Below, in pieces: positions 1 to 8,863 of a stretch of DNA of 54,156 nucleotides; position 1 is the first letter of the stretch, and the number at the start of each line of letters is the position of its first letter. The position numbers and the translations under genes are program-made. The DNA is from JAFARZ01 sp035651595 (GTDB lineage: Bacteria > Actinomycetota > Actinomycetes > Streptosporangiales > Streptosporangiaceae): assembly GCA_035651595.1 (NCBI GenBank), contig DASRFJ010000094.1:1-54156 (forward strand), given 5' to 3'. The notes under the pieces were generated by a model. That model was not told the origin of the DNA. It saw nothing but the letters and a program-made list of their open reading frames with translations, and ran no database searches.

Positions 1-76
1 GCAACAGGATGACCCTGGTGAACGCAGCGCTGTTACCAGTTCGAAGCACTACTTTCGTTCTGCCGAAAAGACTGGA

Positions 77-105
77 TTGACACCCGGAATCGCCGGTTCT
101 AGCGT
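77..105 (+). promoter_or_regulatory. Sigma-70-like promoter for the GH79-like gene
   Basis: A consensus TTGACA (77-82) is followed after exactly 17 nt by TAGCGT (100-105). The expected transcript start lies about 25 nt before the chosen ATG at 137, leaving room for the GGAAGGA ribosome binding site at 125-131. The assignment rests on sequence only. Confidence 0.55.
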
Positions 106-136
106 CCGCATTGACGTTGCTGTAGGAAGGAATGCC

Positions 137-1594
137 ATGCACCGACGCACCGGCGGCCTCGCGCTCGCATTGGCGGCCGCGCTCACCATCGCGGGATTCT
201 GCTTTTCCCAGGCTGGCGCCGAGGCGGCCCCGCCTGTGATCACGATCTCGAGCTCGGTCACCGGAACGTCGCTGACGAACGGCTCCCTCGGCCTTTCCTT
301 CGAGGCATCCGACCTTGCCTTGCCCGGCTTTACCGGCGGAAACCTGGCCGCATACCTCAAGACGCTCGGGCAATCGGTCATCCGGATCGGCGGGAACACC
401 GTCGACGAGACATTCTGGACCTCCACCGGCGCGCCGCCGCCCTCGTGGTCGATCGCCACTATCACGCCAGCTGACCTCACCGCCCTGGCAGGACTGGCCC
501 GAGCGAGTGGCTGGAAGATCATACTCGGCGTCAATCTCAAGCACTACGACCCGGCGAGCGCGGCCGACGAGGCGAAGTCCGCGCATTCCGCGCTGGGCTC
601 CTCGTTGCAGGCCATCGAGATCGGCAACGAGCCCGATCTTTATTCGCAGTACAAGAGCAACACGGCCCAGTTCTTCACCGATTTTCAGGCGTACGTGTCG
701 GCGATCGAGCAGGCCGTGCCCGGGCTGCCGATCGAAGGTGACGACGCCACTTCCCCGAGCAACTCATTCCAGAACGCTTTCGTTTCCGCCGAATCCGCCC
801 TGGCCAAGCCAGACATCGTGGAGCTGACCAGCCACAATTACCCGCTCGTGTCGACCACCTGCGGAGGCAGTCCGACGATCGCCGCGCTGCTCGGCACCTC
901 GGCGCGCGATCAGGAGAACAACAACGCCCAGGCCGCGGCCGCGGCGGCGGCCAAGCTCCGGGTACCCGCGGTGATCGACGAAGGAAACTCCGTTGTCTGC
1001 GAAGGCCAGCAGGGCGTCAGCGACGTGTACGCGGCAGCGCTGTGGGAGGTGGACGACCAGCTTGTCGTCGCGCGCGAAGGCGTGCAGGGCGACTACATGC
1101 ACGGCACGATCGTGCAGTGCGACACGGCCAAGCCGCTGTTCATGTTCTACACGCCGCTGTGCGCGCCCACCGCCACGGACGCCGCTGACGGCATCCTCGC
1201 CGCGCAGCCGGAGTACTACGGTCTCGCCGCCGTGCATGCGGTCGGTACCGGCGCGTACCTGAACCTCAGCAACCCCGACTGGGCTAACGTCCGCGCGTAC
1301 GCGATCCGGCATCAGGACGGCACGGTCACCGTCGTGCTCGACGACGTCCAGGATCCAGCCAGCAACAGCAGCAGCACACTGCAACTCAGCTTCGGCCAGT
1401 CATTCACGCATGGGAGCCGCTTCAACCTGACCGCCACGTCGCTGACCGCGAAGAGCGGCATCACCCTTGGCGGCCAGACTGTGCAAGGTAACGGAACGCT
1501 GGCGCCGCCGACCACGACGCCCATCACGGTCAGCGGCAGCAGCCTGACCGTGACAGTCGCAGCCGGCAGCACAGCGATCATCACGCTCGGATGA
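137..1594 (+). CDS. Secreted GH79-like glycoside hydrolase
   Basis: The 485-aa product opens with a signal peptide (MHRR start, hydrophobic run to about residue 30), so it acts outside the cell. A clan GH-A (beta/alpha)8 catalytic domain follows. IGNEP places the likely acid/base Glu near residue 165, and VIDEGNS places the likely nucleophile Glu near residue 282. The C-terminal 100 residues look like the beta-sandwich that flanks the barrel in GH79 and GH30 enzymes. The closest family by eye is GH79 (heparanase or beta-glucuronidase type), so a uronic-acid-containing glycan is a plausible substrate, but that is inference. I chose the ATG at 137 over an upstream in-frame ATG at 77 because of the ribosome binding site and the signal peptide. 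The stop overlaps the next start (ATGA), so the nitroreductase gene is probably translationally coupled. Confidence 0.75.
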   Translation: MHRRTGGLALALAAALTIAGFCFSQAGAEAAPPVITISSSVTGTSLTNGSLGLSFEASDLALPGFTGGNLAAYLKTLGQSVIRIGGNTVDETFWTSTGAPPPSWSIATITPADLTALAGLARASGWKIILGVNLKHYDPASAADEAKSAHSALGSSLQAIEIGNEPDLYSQYKSNTAQFFTDFQAYVSAIEQAVPGLPIEGDDATSPSNSFQNAFVSAESALAKPDIVELTSHNYPLVSTTCGGSPTIAALLGTSARDQENNNAQAAAAAAAKLRVPAVIDEGNSVVCEGQQGVSDVYAAALWEVDDQLVVAREGVQGDYMHGTIVQCDTAKPLFMFYTPLCAPTATDAADGILAAQPEYYGLAAVHAVGTGAYLNLSNPDWANVRAYAIRHQDGTVTVVLDDVQDPASNSSSTLQLSFGQSFTHGSRFNLTATSLTAKSGITLGGQTVQGNGTLAPPTTTPITVSGSSLTVTVAAGSTAIITLG

Positions 1595-2136
1595 CACAGA
1601 CTGCGGGAATGACCTTGCTGCTGGAGTTCCTGGCTTCTGTCCGTTCGGTCCGGCACTTCACCGGCCGGCCGGTGCCGCGCGAGCGGATCGACCAGATTCT
1701 CGACGTTGCCCGCTGGACCGGATCGGCCCGCAACCGCCAGCCTTGGCGTTTCCGGGTCGTCATGGACAAGGCGGTCCAGCAGCGCCTGAGCCGCCTGGGC
1801 CAGTATGCCGGGCACCTCGCCGGAGCCCCGGTGACCGTGGTCTTGCTGTCGGCTGACGACGGCCGCGCCGACACCTCGTTCGACCTCGGCCGGGTCGCAC
1901 AGACTATCTCTCTCGCAGCGCACGCCGCCGGCCTCGGGAGCTGCCTGGCGACCTTCTACCCCGACGGCAACGTGGCAGAAGCAAGCCGCGTCCTCGGCCT
2001 CGAACCGGGATGGCTGCCGCACCATGCCATGTCCCTCGGGTACCCGGCGACCCCACAACAGCCGCCACCCACAGCGATCCCCGCCGGGAGGCTGCCCCTC
2101 ACCGCGCTCGTCACACACCAGGAGCCCGCCGGATAG
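1591..2136 (+). CDS. Nitroreductase-family FMN oxidoreductase
   Basis: The 181-aa product matches the nitroreductase fold. RSVRHFTGRPV near the N-terminus is the usual FMN-phosphate-binding Arg region, SARNRQPWRF is the typical 'SxxNxQPWRF' element, and a Gly-rich stretch (AAHAAGLGSCL) comes at about residue 110-120. Such enzymes reduce nitro groups, quinones or other activated substrates with NAD(P)H; the substrate here cannot be told. Its ATG overlaps the stop of the glycoside hydrolase by 4 nt, implying cotranscription although no shared function is obvious. A second in-frame ATG lies 18 nt downstream. The protein is short for the family, as is common for actinobacterial members. Confidence 0.85.
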   Translation: MTQTAGMTLLLEFLASVRSVRHFTGRPVPRERIDQILDVARWTGSARNRQPWRFRVVMDKAVQQRLSRLGQYAGHLAGAPVTVVLLSADDGRADTSFDLGRVAQTISLAAHAAGLGSCLATFYPDGNVAEASRVLGLEPGWLPHHAMSLGYPATPQQPPPTAIPAGRLPLTALVTHQEPAG

Positions 2137-2143
2137 GCGACGG

Positions 2144-2620
2144 TCACCGCGGCTGCGGCGCCGTGCGCCCTGTCATCCGAAGGACCGTGGCGACCACCTC
2201 GCACAGCGGCATCGTGGTCGTTATCTCGTGATCAGCCACCCGGCGAAGCCGCGGCTCGACAAGACGGATATCGTCCAGGACGCGGCCGAGCTCGTCCGGC
2301 GCCTTCCCGTAGCGGTTCGCGGTCCTGGCGCGGAGCCGCTCCCGGATGACCTCCACCGGCGCGCTGAACAAGATGATCAGATCAAACCGCGGATGAAACT
2401 GTACCTGGTTCTCCTCGCAGCCCGCGATGAACAGCACCTCGGCATCTTCGGTATCCAGCAGCCGCGCGATGGCGTCCGCCCGCCACCGCTGCCGCCCATC
2501 CGGCAACGGCTCGCACCAGCCGTCGTCAGCGTCCACCGCCTTGTACCCCAGACCGGCCAGCTCCCGGACCACGCTCGACTTCCCGGTTCCCGACATGCCA
2601 GTCAGCAGCACACGCTTCAC
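2144..2620 (-). CDS. Small P-loop kinase / AAA-type ATPase
   Basis: This 158-aa cytoplasmic protein has a Walker A motif at residues 8-16 (GMSGTGKSS) directly after a first beta strand. Its overall layout resembles shikimate-kinase or dephospho-CoA-kinase-like small-molecule kinases. The Asp-rich VDADDGW segment and the RERLRART stretch (probable lid arginines) fit that fold. The substrate is unknown. It lies convergent to the nitroreductase gene with only 7 nt between stops. It follows the RibD-type reductase gene on the same strand by 33 nt and may be cotranscribed with it. Confidence 0.75.
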   Translation of the reverse strand: MKRVLLTGMSGTGKSSVVRELAGLGYKAVDADDGWCEPLPDGRQRWRADAIARLLDTEDAEVLFIAGCEENQVQFHPRFDLIILFSAPVEVIRERLRARTANRYGKAPDELGRVLDDIRLVEPRLRRVADHEITTTMPLCEVVATVLRMTGRTAPQPR

Positions 2621-2653
2621 GGCCGCGAGCCTACGACCCGACCGACGCCATCG

Positions 2654-3259
2654 TCAGCTGACGCGGCGATAGCGGATGTGGGTGGCGAGCGGTGAGTGAA
2701 GCACCTCGACGGGCTCGAAGCCGAAGGATTCAGCCCCGTCGAAGAGGCGCTCACCCGATCCGAGCAGGACGGGTGCGATGTCGAGGGTGAGCTCGTCGAT
2801 CACACCGGCGGCCAGTGCCTGCCGCACGGTCGAGGCACCGCCGGCGATGTCCACGCCGTTGTCCCCGGCAGCCTCACACGCCGCGGAGTAGGCCGCGTCG
2901 AAGCCCTCGGTGACGAAGTAGAACGTCGTCCCGCCGTCCATCTGAATCGGATAGTGGCGGTGATGGGTCAGCACGAAAACCGGCGCGTGATACGGCGGTT
3001 CGGGACCCCACCAGCCCGACCAGTCCTCATCCCAGTCCCCGCGGACCGGCCCGAACATGTTCCGTCCCATCACATACGCACCCCGAGGGCGCATGAGCCA
3101 TTCGGTCGCGACCTTGTCAGCGTCGTTGGCCCTCGGGTCGCCGATGTGCCAGCCGTGCAGTTCCAGCCCCCGTTTCCCGAGGGGGTTCTCCCGGCTCTGC
3201 TCCGGCCCGGCGACGAAGCCGTCCAGTGAGATCGACATGTGGCAGGTGGTGTCCGGCAC
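2654..3259 (-). CDS. Dihydrofolate reductase-like (RibD C-terminal domain) protein
   Basis: The 201-aa product has the RibD-C/DHFR-like fold used by many small actinobacterial reductases: CHMSISLDGFVAG at the N-terminus, YVMGRNMFG in the middle, GGASTVRQALAAGVIDEL for the NADPH-binding and specificity region, and a C-terminal LLGSGERLFDG. The reaction is a presumed NADPH-dependent reduction of unknown substrate. The start is GTG at 3259, chosen because GAGGAGG lies 7-13 nt upstream and the family motif begins immediately; a longer frame upstream has no such signal. A frameshifted relative of the same family survives as a remnant near 27.2 kb. Confidence 0.85.
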   Translation of the reverse strand: MPDTTCHMSISLDGFVAGPEQSRENPLGKRGLELHGWHIGDPRANDADKVATEWLMRPRGAYVMGRNMFGPVRGDWDEDWSGWWGPEPPYHAPVFVLTHHRHYPIQMDGGTTFYFVTEGFDAAYSAACEAAGDNGVDIAGGASTVRQALAAGVIDELTLDIAPVLLGSGERLFDGAESFGFEPVEVLHSPLATHIRYRRVS

Positions 3260-3310
3260 CGCGAACCTCCTCAGCGAATGCGGCTTGCAGGCGTCCGTGC
3301 GGAAGACAGC

Positions 3311-3355
3311 AGGATAGGCCCCTGGCCGGCCGTGCGGCCGGGCAGGGGCCATCCT
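3311..3355 (-). terminator. Hairpin downstream of the phosphoesterase fusion gene
   Basis: A long inverted repeat has a 15-bp G/C-rich core with one mismatch around a GTGC loop, extended by AGGAT/ATCCT outer arms. It sits just beyond the stop of the 947-aa gene on the minus strand. There is no T tract. It probably terminates the ABC/phosphoesterase operon. Confidence 0.55.
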
Positions 3356-3372
3356 AGGTTGGCGCGGCTACA

Positions 3373-6216
3373 TCACTGGGAATCCGACGACGGAAGGGGC
3401 GCTCCGGGCACCTGGTCCGGGGCGTAGATCTTGGTGTCGCCGGGGTAGGGCACCGTCCAGTCGTGGGCCTGGTACCACGTGTAGCGGTTCATCTGCTCCG
3501 GGTTGGCGTAGTCGGGGACCGCGCCGTCGCCGGTGGTGTGCTGGGCCGCCAGCCAGGACGCCCAGGCAGCGGCGGTGGCCTGCTCGTTCGCGGGCACCGT
3601 GGTCTTCACGGCCTCCGCCTTGTTCAGTGCCGCCGCCGCGGCGCCGGTGAGGCCCAGGGTGTCGAGGCCGCAGGACGGCGCGACGGTGATGGCCTCGGTG
3701 AGCGGGATCTGGTTCGGCACCGCGTTGAACGGGGCGAAGTTGGGATGGTTGGTGAAGGCGTCGTACATCGGCGTGGCGGCGGCGACCTTCTCGTTCAGCG
3801 GCTGGGCACCGAGGATCTGCTCGATCGTCCGGACCGCCGAGATTTGCGAGTAATAGGTGTCGATGACCTTGCCGTGCTGGGACCAGGGGCTGATGACCTG
3901 GACCGGGGCGCGGTGACCGTCTACGTGGTCGGCGCCGTCCTGGCTGTCGTCCTCGAGGACGAAGATGGCGGAGTCCTTCCAGTACGGGCTGTGCGAGATC
4001 GTGTCGACGATGTCACCGGTGGCGAGGTCATTGTCGGCGACTCCGGCCTCGGAGTCCGTCGGGCCGCCGGTGTGGTCGCTGGAGAGCCAGATCATGTTGA
4101 AGTTGGCGGGACCGTTCTTCTGGAAGTCCTGCTTCCAGATCTCATACCGGTAGATGTCCGGGATCGAGAGGTCGAACGGCGGGGAAAGCGGGTCAGCGAT
4201 CGCGTTCAGTGACGGGATCGCCGAACCGTAGCTGCCCTTCAGGCCGGTGGCGGTCAGCTGGGCCGGGTCATCACCGGCCATGACGTTCTTGGCAGCGCAG
4301 TAGTACTGCTGCCAGATACCGGACGGCTTGCCCTCCATGTACTCGAACTCGCCGTAGTTCCTGGCCGTCGCGCCGGCCGACTCGACGGCGGTCCACAGGA
4401 AGCCCGAGCGCTGGTGGCCCAGCACGTCCTCCTCGGTGTCATAAGTGCGCTGGTACTCGCCCGCGTCCGACTCGGAGTACTCGGGGTTGTCCCCTTGCAT
4501 CAGCCAGTTGTGGCCCTCAGAAGAGTTGGTGCCGACGTCGTACACGTTGTCGTAGTCACCGAACTGCTTGGCCAGCGCGTGCTGGTTCGGCGTGGCCTTC
4601 TCGCCGAACTGGGTGAGCGTCGCGTCGCCATTGCCCTCGCCCAGGTCGCCGAACAGCTGGTCGTAGGTGCGGTTCTCCTTCACGATCAAGAAGACGTGCT
4701 TGATCACCGACGGGTCACCGATGCGCGCCGGGACCGGAACCGCCGCGGCCTTGAAGCCCCCGGCCTCCCGGACGTCGTTCCTGCCCCAGCCGTTCTGCTG
4801 GAAGACCGTCACCGTGTCACGCGCGATGTCCCGGTCGCTCGGCAGGGTGAAGCGCGTCAGCGACGCCGTGGTGCTGTGCGTGTCGTGGCCGGTCACGCAC
4901 ACGGTTCCCTGTCCCTTGCAGGTCGTGAGGCCGGGGCCGCGCGCGTCGATGCCGCGGGTGTTGGTGACGACGATCTGGTCGCCGGTGGTCGCCACGGTCG
5001 CCGGGTAGTAGTCCGTCGGCAGCAGGCCGATGTAGCTCACCGGCTCCTTCGGCGAGCCTGCGTACTGGTAGACCGCGACGGCGTTCGCCCTGCCCAAGGT
5101 GACCAGCAGGTGGCCGTTCTTGGTTAGCGCGATGCCGTCGGGCTGGTACCCCACCGAGGACTCCGGCCACGGCTTGGTCTCGATGGTCTGCACGACCCGG
5201 TCGATCGACGTGTCGATGACCGAGACGGTGTCACTGTTGGTGTTGGCGACAAACAACGCCTTGCCGCTGACATACATCGCGGTCGGGTGCAGGCCGACGG
5301 TGATCGAGCCGACCGCCGCGGACGGGTGCGCGGGGTCGATGACGCTGACCGTCCCGGTCGCCGACGTGCCCAGGTACCCGTTGGCGGGCACCGGGGTGCC
5401 GTACGAGTCCATGGTCGTGTCGCCGGCCCGGGCCTGGCGGCCGCCCTCGTCGCTCACGTAGAGCTTGCCGCCCGCGAAGGCGAGCTCACGAGGGGCGATG
5501 CCGACATTCCAGGTCTGCCCGACCACACCGGTGCTGGGGTCGAGCGCCACAACGGTGTTCTGCCCGTTGAGCGCGGCGTACAGCGTCGACCCGTCGGGCG
5601 AGTAGGTCATCTGGCCCACCAGCGCGGAGTTGGGCGTCGGAGTCCGGCTGTTACCCGCAAGGTGGCTGCCCACCTTCGGGAGCGAGAAGCGGACCGGCGT
5701 ACCTAGCGTGCCGTCGGGGTTGACCGGGAACCGGCTCACGGCGTCTTGCTCGGGAAGCCAGAGGAACTTGCCGTCCGGCGAATACGTCGGGCCCTCTTGC
5801 CCGACAGTGCCGTCGGACAGGGGCTGGTTGACCCCGGACGCGGTGCCGACGGTCCAGATGAGCTTGTAGCTCGACAGGTCGAAGATCTGCAGGACCACCG
5901 ACTTGTCGGCGCTGGTCGCTGCCAGGAAGCGCCCGTCCGGGCTGACCGTCGAGCCCATGAACTTGCCGAGCTGGGTGAGCAGGCGGTCACCGATCGGGTT
6001 GATGATCTGGTCGTCGGAGACCTGGATCCCGTTGGGGTACTGGGTGCCGACCTGGTTGTCACCGAACCCCACCGTCGACCCGAAGGCGGCCATGCCCCCG
6101 CCGACGACGAGAATCGCTGCTGTACCGGCTACGACGATGCGGAGCCGGCGGCCGGCCCAATCCGGGAGCCCGAGCCGGGCTCCCGGGACTTCCCGGCGTT
6201 TTCGCGTGACTTGCAT
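3373..6216 (-). CDS. YncE-like beta-propeller fused to phosphoesterase/alkaline-phosphatase domain
   Basis: The 947-aa product starts with a basic stretch and a single membrane segment (about residues 24-45), so it is exported or membrane-anchored. Roughly residues 60-470 are YncE-type propeller repeats (for example TVSPDGRFLAA, PSTGVVGQTW, NTNSDTVSVIDTS). The C-terminal half belongs to the phosphoesterase family (acid phosphatase/phospholipase C type): VKENRTYDQLFGDLGEGNGD near residue 510, a GHNW motif, and EDDSQDGADHVDGHRAP near 755-770, which supply the metal-binding residues. The reaction is probably phosphoester hydrolysis at the cell surface with unknown substrate. The start at 6216 was taken because GAAGGGAT precedes it and the permease stop lies 2 nt upstream, so it is the last gene of the ABC operon. 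Confidence 0.82.
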   Translation of the reverse strand: MQVTRKRREVPGARLGLPDWAGRRLRIVVAGTAAILVVGGGMAAFGSTVGFGDNQVGTQYPNGIQVSDDQIINPIGDRLLTQLGKFMGSTVSPDGRFLAATSADKSVVLQIFDLSSYKLIWTVGTASGVNQPLSDGTVGQEGPTYSPDGKFLWLPEQDAVSRFPVNPDGTLGTPVRFSLPKVGSHLAGNSRTPTPNSALVGQMTYSPDGSTLYAALNGQNTVVALDPSTGVVGQTWNVGIAPRELAFAGGKLYVSDEGGRQARAGDTTMDSYGTPVPANGYLGTSATGTVSVIDPAHPSAAVGSITVGLHPTAMYVSGKALFVANTNSDTVSVIDTSIDRVVQTIETKPWPESSVGYQPDGIALTKNGHLLVTLGRANAVAVYQYAGSPKEPVSYIGLLPTDYYPATVATTGDQIVVTNTRGIDARGPGLTTCKGQGTVCVTGHDTHSTTASLTRFTLPSDRDIARDTVTVFQQNGWGRNDVREAGGFKAAAVPVPARIGDPSVIKHVFLIVKENRTYDQLFGDLGEGNGDATLTQFGEKATPNQHALAKQFGDYDNVYDVGTNSSEGHNWLMQGDNPEYSESDAGEYQRTYDTEEDVLGHQRSGFLWTAVESAGATARNYGEFEYMEGKPSGIWQQYYCAAKNVMAGDDPAQLTATGLKGSYGSAIPSLNAIADPLSPPFDLSIPDIYRYEIWKQDFQKNGPANFNMIWLSSDHTGGPTDSEAGVADNDLATGDIVDTISHSPYWKDSAIFVLEDDSQDGADHVDGHRAPVQVISPWSQHGKVIDTYYSQISAVRTIEQILGAQPLNEKVAAATPMYDAFTNHPNFAPFNAVPNQIPLTEAITVAPSCGLDTLGLTGAAAAALNKAEAVKTTVPANEQATAAAWASWLAAQHTTGDGAVPDYANPEQMNRYTWYQAHDWTVPYPGDTKIYAPDQVPGAPLPSSDSQ

Positions 6217-6218
6217 GC

Positions 6219-7580
6219 TTATCCCTTCGAGGTGGGGGTGAGCAGATCGACCAGGCCGTCGAACTGCCATAGCGGGTTTGGTGTGTCACCGGCGGAGGTG
6301 TGCAACATGAAGTAGCCGTTGACCTCCTGCGGCCCGTCTCCGTCGGCGACGTACCGGCCGTTCGGGTTGACGTCGAGTTGGTAGATGGCCTGTCCGGTCG
6401 CGTCGTTGACGCCAGGGAGATGCCAGGAGACGGCGCAGCGCCAGTCGTTTCCCGGCCCGCCGGCGGCAGACGCGACGCCGCCTTTGGTGCAGCTCGCAGC
6501 CACCCGCAGCTGGGCTTCTGTGACGTTAAGGTGGTACAGCTCGCTGGACTGCAGGCGATAAAGATGGCCGAACGCCGTGGCGAGAGACACCTGCACTTTG
6601 TCTTGTTCGAGCCCGGCGCCGGTCGACCCGGTGACGCCGGCCAGCACCCCGGCCGAGACGGCGAGCACCCCGGCCAGCGGCGCGATGCCGAAGGTGATCA
6701 CGCGCCGAACCGAGCCATCGTTGGCAGTGCTGGTGAAGTCGCGCCGCACGAAGAGCAGGTACGCCATCGCCGTCGCGGTGACGGCCCAGGCCAGGCTCAC
6801 GGCGCTGCCGGTCAGCAGCGGGCCGAGTTGCCGCGGGCTGGTGAACAGGCCGTTCCAGGAGAGGAAGGCATAGCTGGGCAGCGCCAGGCGCACGGCGGCC
6901 GGCATCGGCACCGCCTGGGCCAGCTGCAGCACGATCCCCGCGAAGGCGGGCAGCAGCAGCCCGATCGGTGAGCGGCCGAGTACGACGGACCCGAGCAGCC
7001 CGATCGCGGCGAGTGCGAGCGTCGGGGCGAGCACGCAGGCCCACGCGAGCAGGATGTTCCCGAAGGCGTCACCCGGCGACAGCAGGTGCCCGTCGAGACC
7101 GACCAGCGGCCGGCTGCCGATTGCCGCGATCCCGCCGGCTATGCCGGAGACGGCCATCCCGGCCACGAGCACGAACAGGACACTGAGGCTCGCCGACGCC
7201 TTTGCGATGAAGATGCGCCGGGGCGAACGCACGGCCACGAGCAGATGGCGCCAGGTGCCGAGCCGGTCTTCGGACGAGAACACGTCGCCGGCGACCACCG
7301 AGGTGATCAGCGGGAGCACCCAGTTCCCAGCGAAGCCGAGCACGACCAGCGCTCCGGCCCAGCCCGTCGCGTGCATCCAGCGGCCGAAGAGCGTGTCCGC
7401 GGGAAGCGACGTCTGCTGGCTGACCACCGCGACCGCGATCCCCGGCCCGATCCAGCATGCGAGGATCAGCAGCCGAACCCGCCACTGCGCCAGCAGCTTG
7501 ACCAGCTCGAAGCGGTAGACGCGCGCCACCGGGACACGGGCCGCGGCCGCGGTCTGGCTGGGGATTAGCGTCGCGGTCAT
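6219..7580 (-). CDS. ABC transporter permease (ABC-2 type)
   Basis: This 453-aa integral membrane protein shows about seven hydrophobic segments, including LLILACWIGPGIAVAVV near the N-terminus, a pair around residues 75-100, several between 130 and 300, and a last one near residue 330. The C-terminal 110 residues are soluble and probably extracytoplasmic (two Cys, SSELYHLNVTEAQLRV). The ATP-binding gene overlaps its start by 4 nt (ATGA) and the phosphoesterase follows 2 nt after its stop, so the three genes form one transcript. Family knowledge suggests an exporter; the cargo is unknown. The extracytoplasmic tail is longer than in typical two-component exporters. Confidence 0.85.
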   Translation of the reverse strand: MTATLIPSQTAAAARVPVARVYRFELVKLLAQWRVRLLILACWIGPGIAVAVVSQQTSLPADTLFGRWMHATGWAGALVVLGFAGNWVLPLITSVVAGDVFSSEDRLGTWRHLLVAVRSPRRIFIAKASASLSVLFVLVAGMAVSGIAGGIAAIGSRPLVGLDGHLLSPGDAFGNILLAWACVLAPTLALAAIGLLGSVVLGRSPIGLLLPAFAGIVLQLAQAVPMPAAVRLALPSYAFLSWNGLFTSPRQLGPLLTGSAVSLAWAVTATAMAYLLFVRRDFTSTANDGSVRRVITFGIAPLAGVLAVSAGVLAGVTGSTGAGLEQDKVQVSLATAFGHLYRLQSSELYHLNVTEAQLRVAASCTKGGVASAAGGPGNDWRCAVSWHLPGVNDATGQAIYQLDVNPNGRYVADGDGPQEVNGYFMLHTSAGDTPNPLWQFDGLVDLLTPTSKG

Positions 7581-8542
7581 CGGCTGGACCCCTCCTCCTG
7601 CTGCTCGGTGAGGGCCAGAAACGCCGCCTCGAGCGGCGAGACGAGGGGCGTGAGCCCGCGTACCGCGATGCCCGCCTGAACGAGCCGCGGTACCAGTTCG
7701 TCGAGTGCGGGCAGCAGCGCGCGCACCGCGAAGCCTTCCCCGTGCGGCGCGTTCCCGGCGTCGTCGATCACCCCGATGCCAGGCGTGGCGGCGGCTATCT
7801 GGCGCGCCGCCTGCTGGTCAGAGGTCACCAGCCGGTAGTCGATTTCACGGCCCTCGTCGGCCAGCTTGCCCAGCGGGCCGGAGAAGACGACCCGCCCGGT
7901 CGAGACGATGGTGACCTCGGAGCACAGCGCCTCAAGGTCGTCCATCCGGTGACTCGACAGCACCACGGTTGCCCCGTCCGCCGCGAGCCGGGCGAGGACG
8001 CCGTGCACGTGCTTCTTGCCCGCGGGGTCGAGGCCGTTGTAAGGCTCGTCGAGCACGAGCAGCCGAGGCTTGGTGAGCAGGGCGGCGGCGAGCCCAAGCC
8101 GCTGCCGCATGCCGAGCGAGAAGCCGCGCACCCGGTCGCCGGCCACATCGCTGAGCCCGACCTGCGCCAGCACCTCGTCGATGTCCGCGATCTGTCCGCC
8201 CGGGCCGCGCAGCGCCGACAGCGCCGCGAGGTTCCCTCGGGCGGTGAGTGCGGGATACAGTCCGGGGCCGTCGACGAAGCCCGTGACACCATCCGGGGCC
8301 GCCAGCGCGCGTCCGGCCGGCATGCCCAGGATCTCGAGGCTGCCGCGATCGGGGACGGCCAGACCGAGCAGAAGGCCGAGCAAGGTGGTCTTCCCCGCGC
8401 CGTTCGGCCCGACAAGACCGTGAATCTGCCCGGCTACCACATCTAGGTCGACGGCGTCGAGCGCGACGACATCATCGAAGCACTTCGTGATCCCGCGAGC
8501 TCGCACCGCCAAGTGGTTGCCCGCGATGTCTTCCATCCGCAT
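7577..8542 (-). CDS. ABC transporter ATP-binding protein
   Basis: The 321-aa cytoplasmic ATPase has Walker A GPNGAGKTT at residues 45-53, signature FSLGMRQRL at 141-149 (variant of LSGGQ), Walker B LLVLDEP at 161-167 and a switch His in SSHRMDDLE. The C-terminal 90 residues are the usual extension of exporter-type ATPases. It drives the permease encoded immediately downstream (4-nt overlap). A family A palindrome lies about 170-210 nt upstream of its start; the gene's own promoter must lie in 8543-8700 or beyond. Confidence 0.93.
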   Translation of the reverse strand: MRMEDIAGNHLAVRARGITKCFDDVVALDAVDLDVVAGQIHGLVGPNGAGKTTLLGLLLGLAVPDRGSLEILGMPAGRALAAPDGVTGFVDGPGLYPALTARGNLAALSALRGPGGQIADIDEVLAQVGLSDVAGDRVRGFSLGMRQRLGLAAALLTKPRLLVLDEPYNGLDPAGKKHVHGVLARLAADGATVVLSSHRMDDLEALCSEVTIVSTGRVVFSGPLGKLADEGREIDYRLVTSDQQAARQIAAATPGIGVIDDAGNAPHGEGFAVRALLPALDELVPRLVQAGIAVRGLTPLVSPLEAAFLALTEQQEEGSSR

Positions 8543-8863
8543 ACGGGAAACCTTGGGCGATGCGAATATCCTGCACTTTGATCAGACTTGAACGTTTAGC
8601 AAACTAACGATGTCCGATTTTGTGCAGGAGCCGACGCTCCTCACCGACGTGTCTGGAAATCGGCGCTTACCTGCTCATTTCGGGCGCATCGCCAGGCCCC
8701 TCAGATCATTGCGGACACTTACCCCCCCAATCCGGGGGGGTAAGTGTCCGCAATAATTTCGAGTGCCGAGCCGCGGCCGCGCAGATCGCCGAACGGCAGG
8801 GCCGGAACGGGACAAACAGGGTAGTGCCGGGCGGCGAGCACGGGCCGACGCCGTTTCCTGGCG
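8543..8863. other. Intergenic region carrying palindrome A1
   Basis: These 321 nt separate two minus-strand genes. They hold an AT-richer stretch (8560-8640) likely to contain the ABC-operon promoter, the A1 palindrome at 8708-8754, and a right flank (about 8755-8850) that resembles the flank of copy A4. No gene is credible here. Confidence 0.6.
8708..8754 (+). repeat. Family A palindrome, copy A1
   Basis: This is a perfect inverted repeat with 21-nt arms and the 5-nt loop AATCC. The left arm runs ATTGCGGACACTTA plus seven C; the right arm is its exact complement. The left flank ends CAGATC and the right flank begins AATTTCGAGTGCCG, which sets the orientation as plus. The same element occurs at 14336, 38193, 47046 and 53333. 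Confidence 0.9.
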
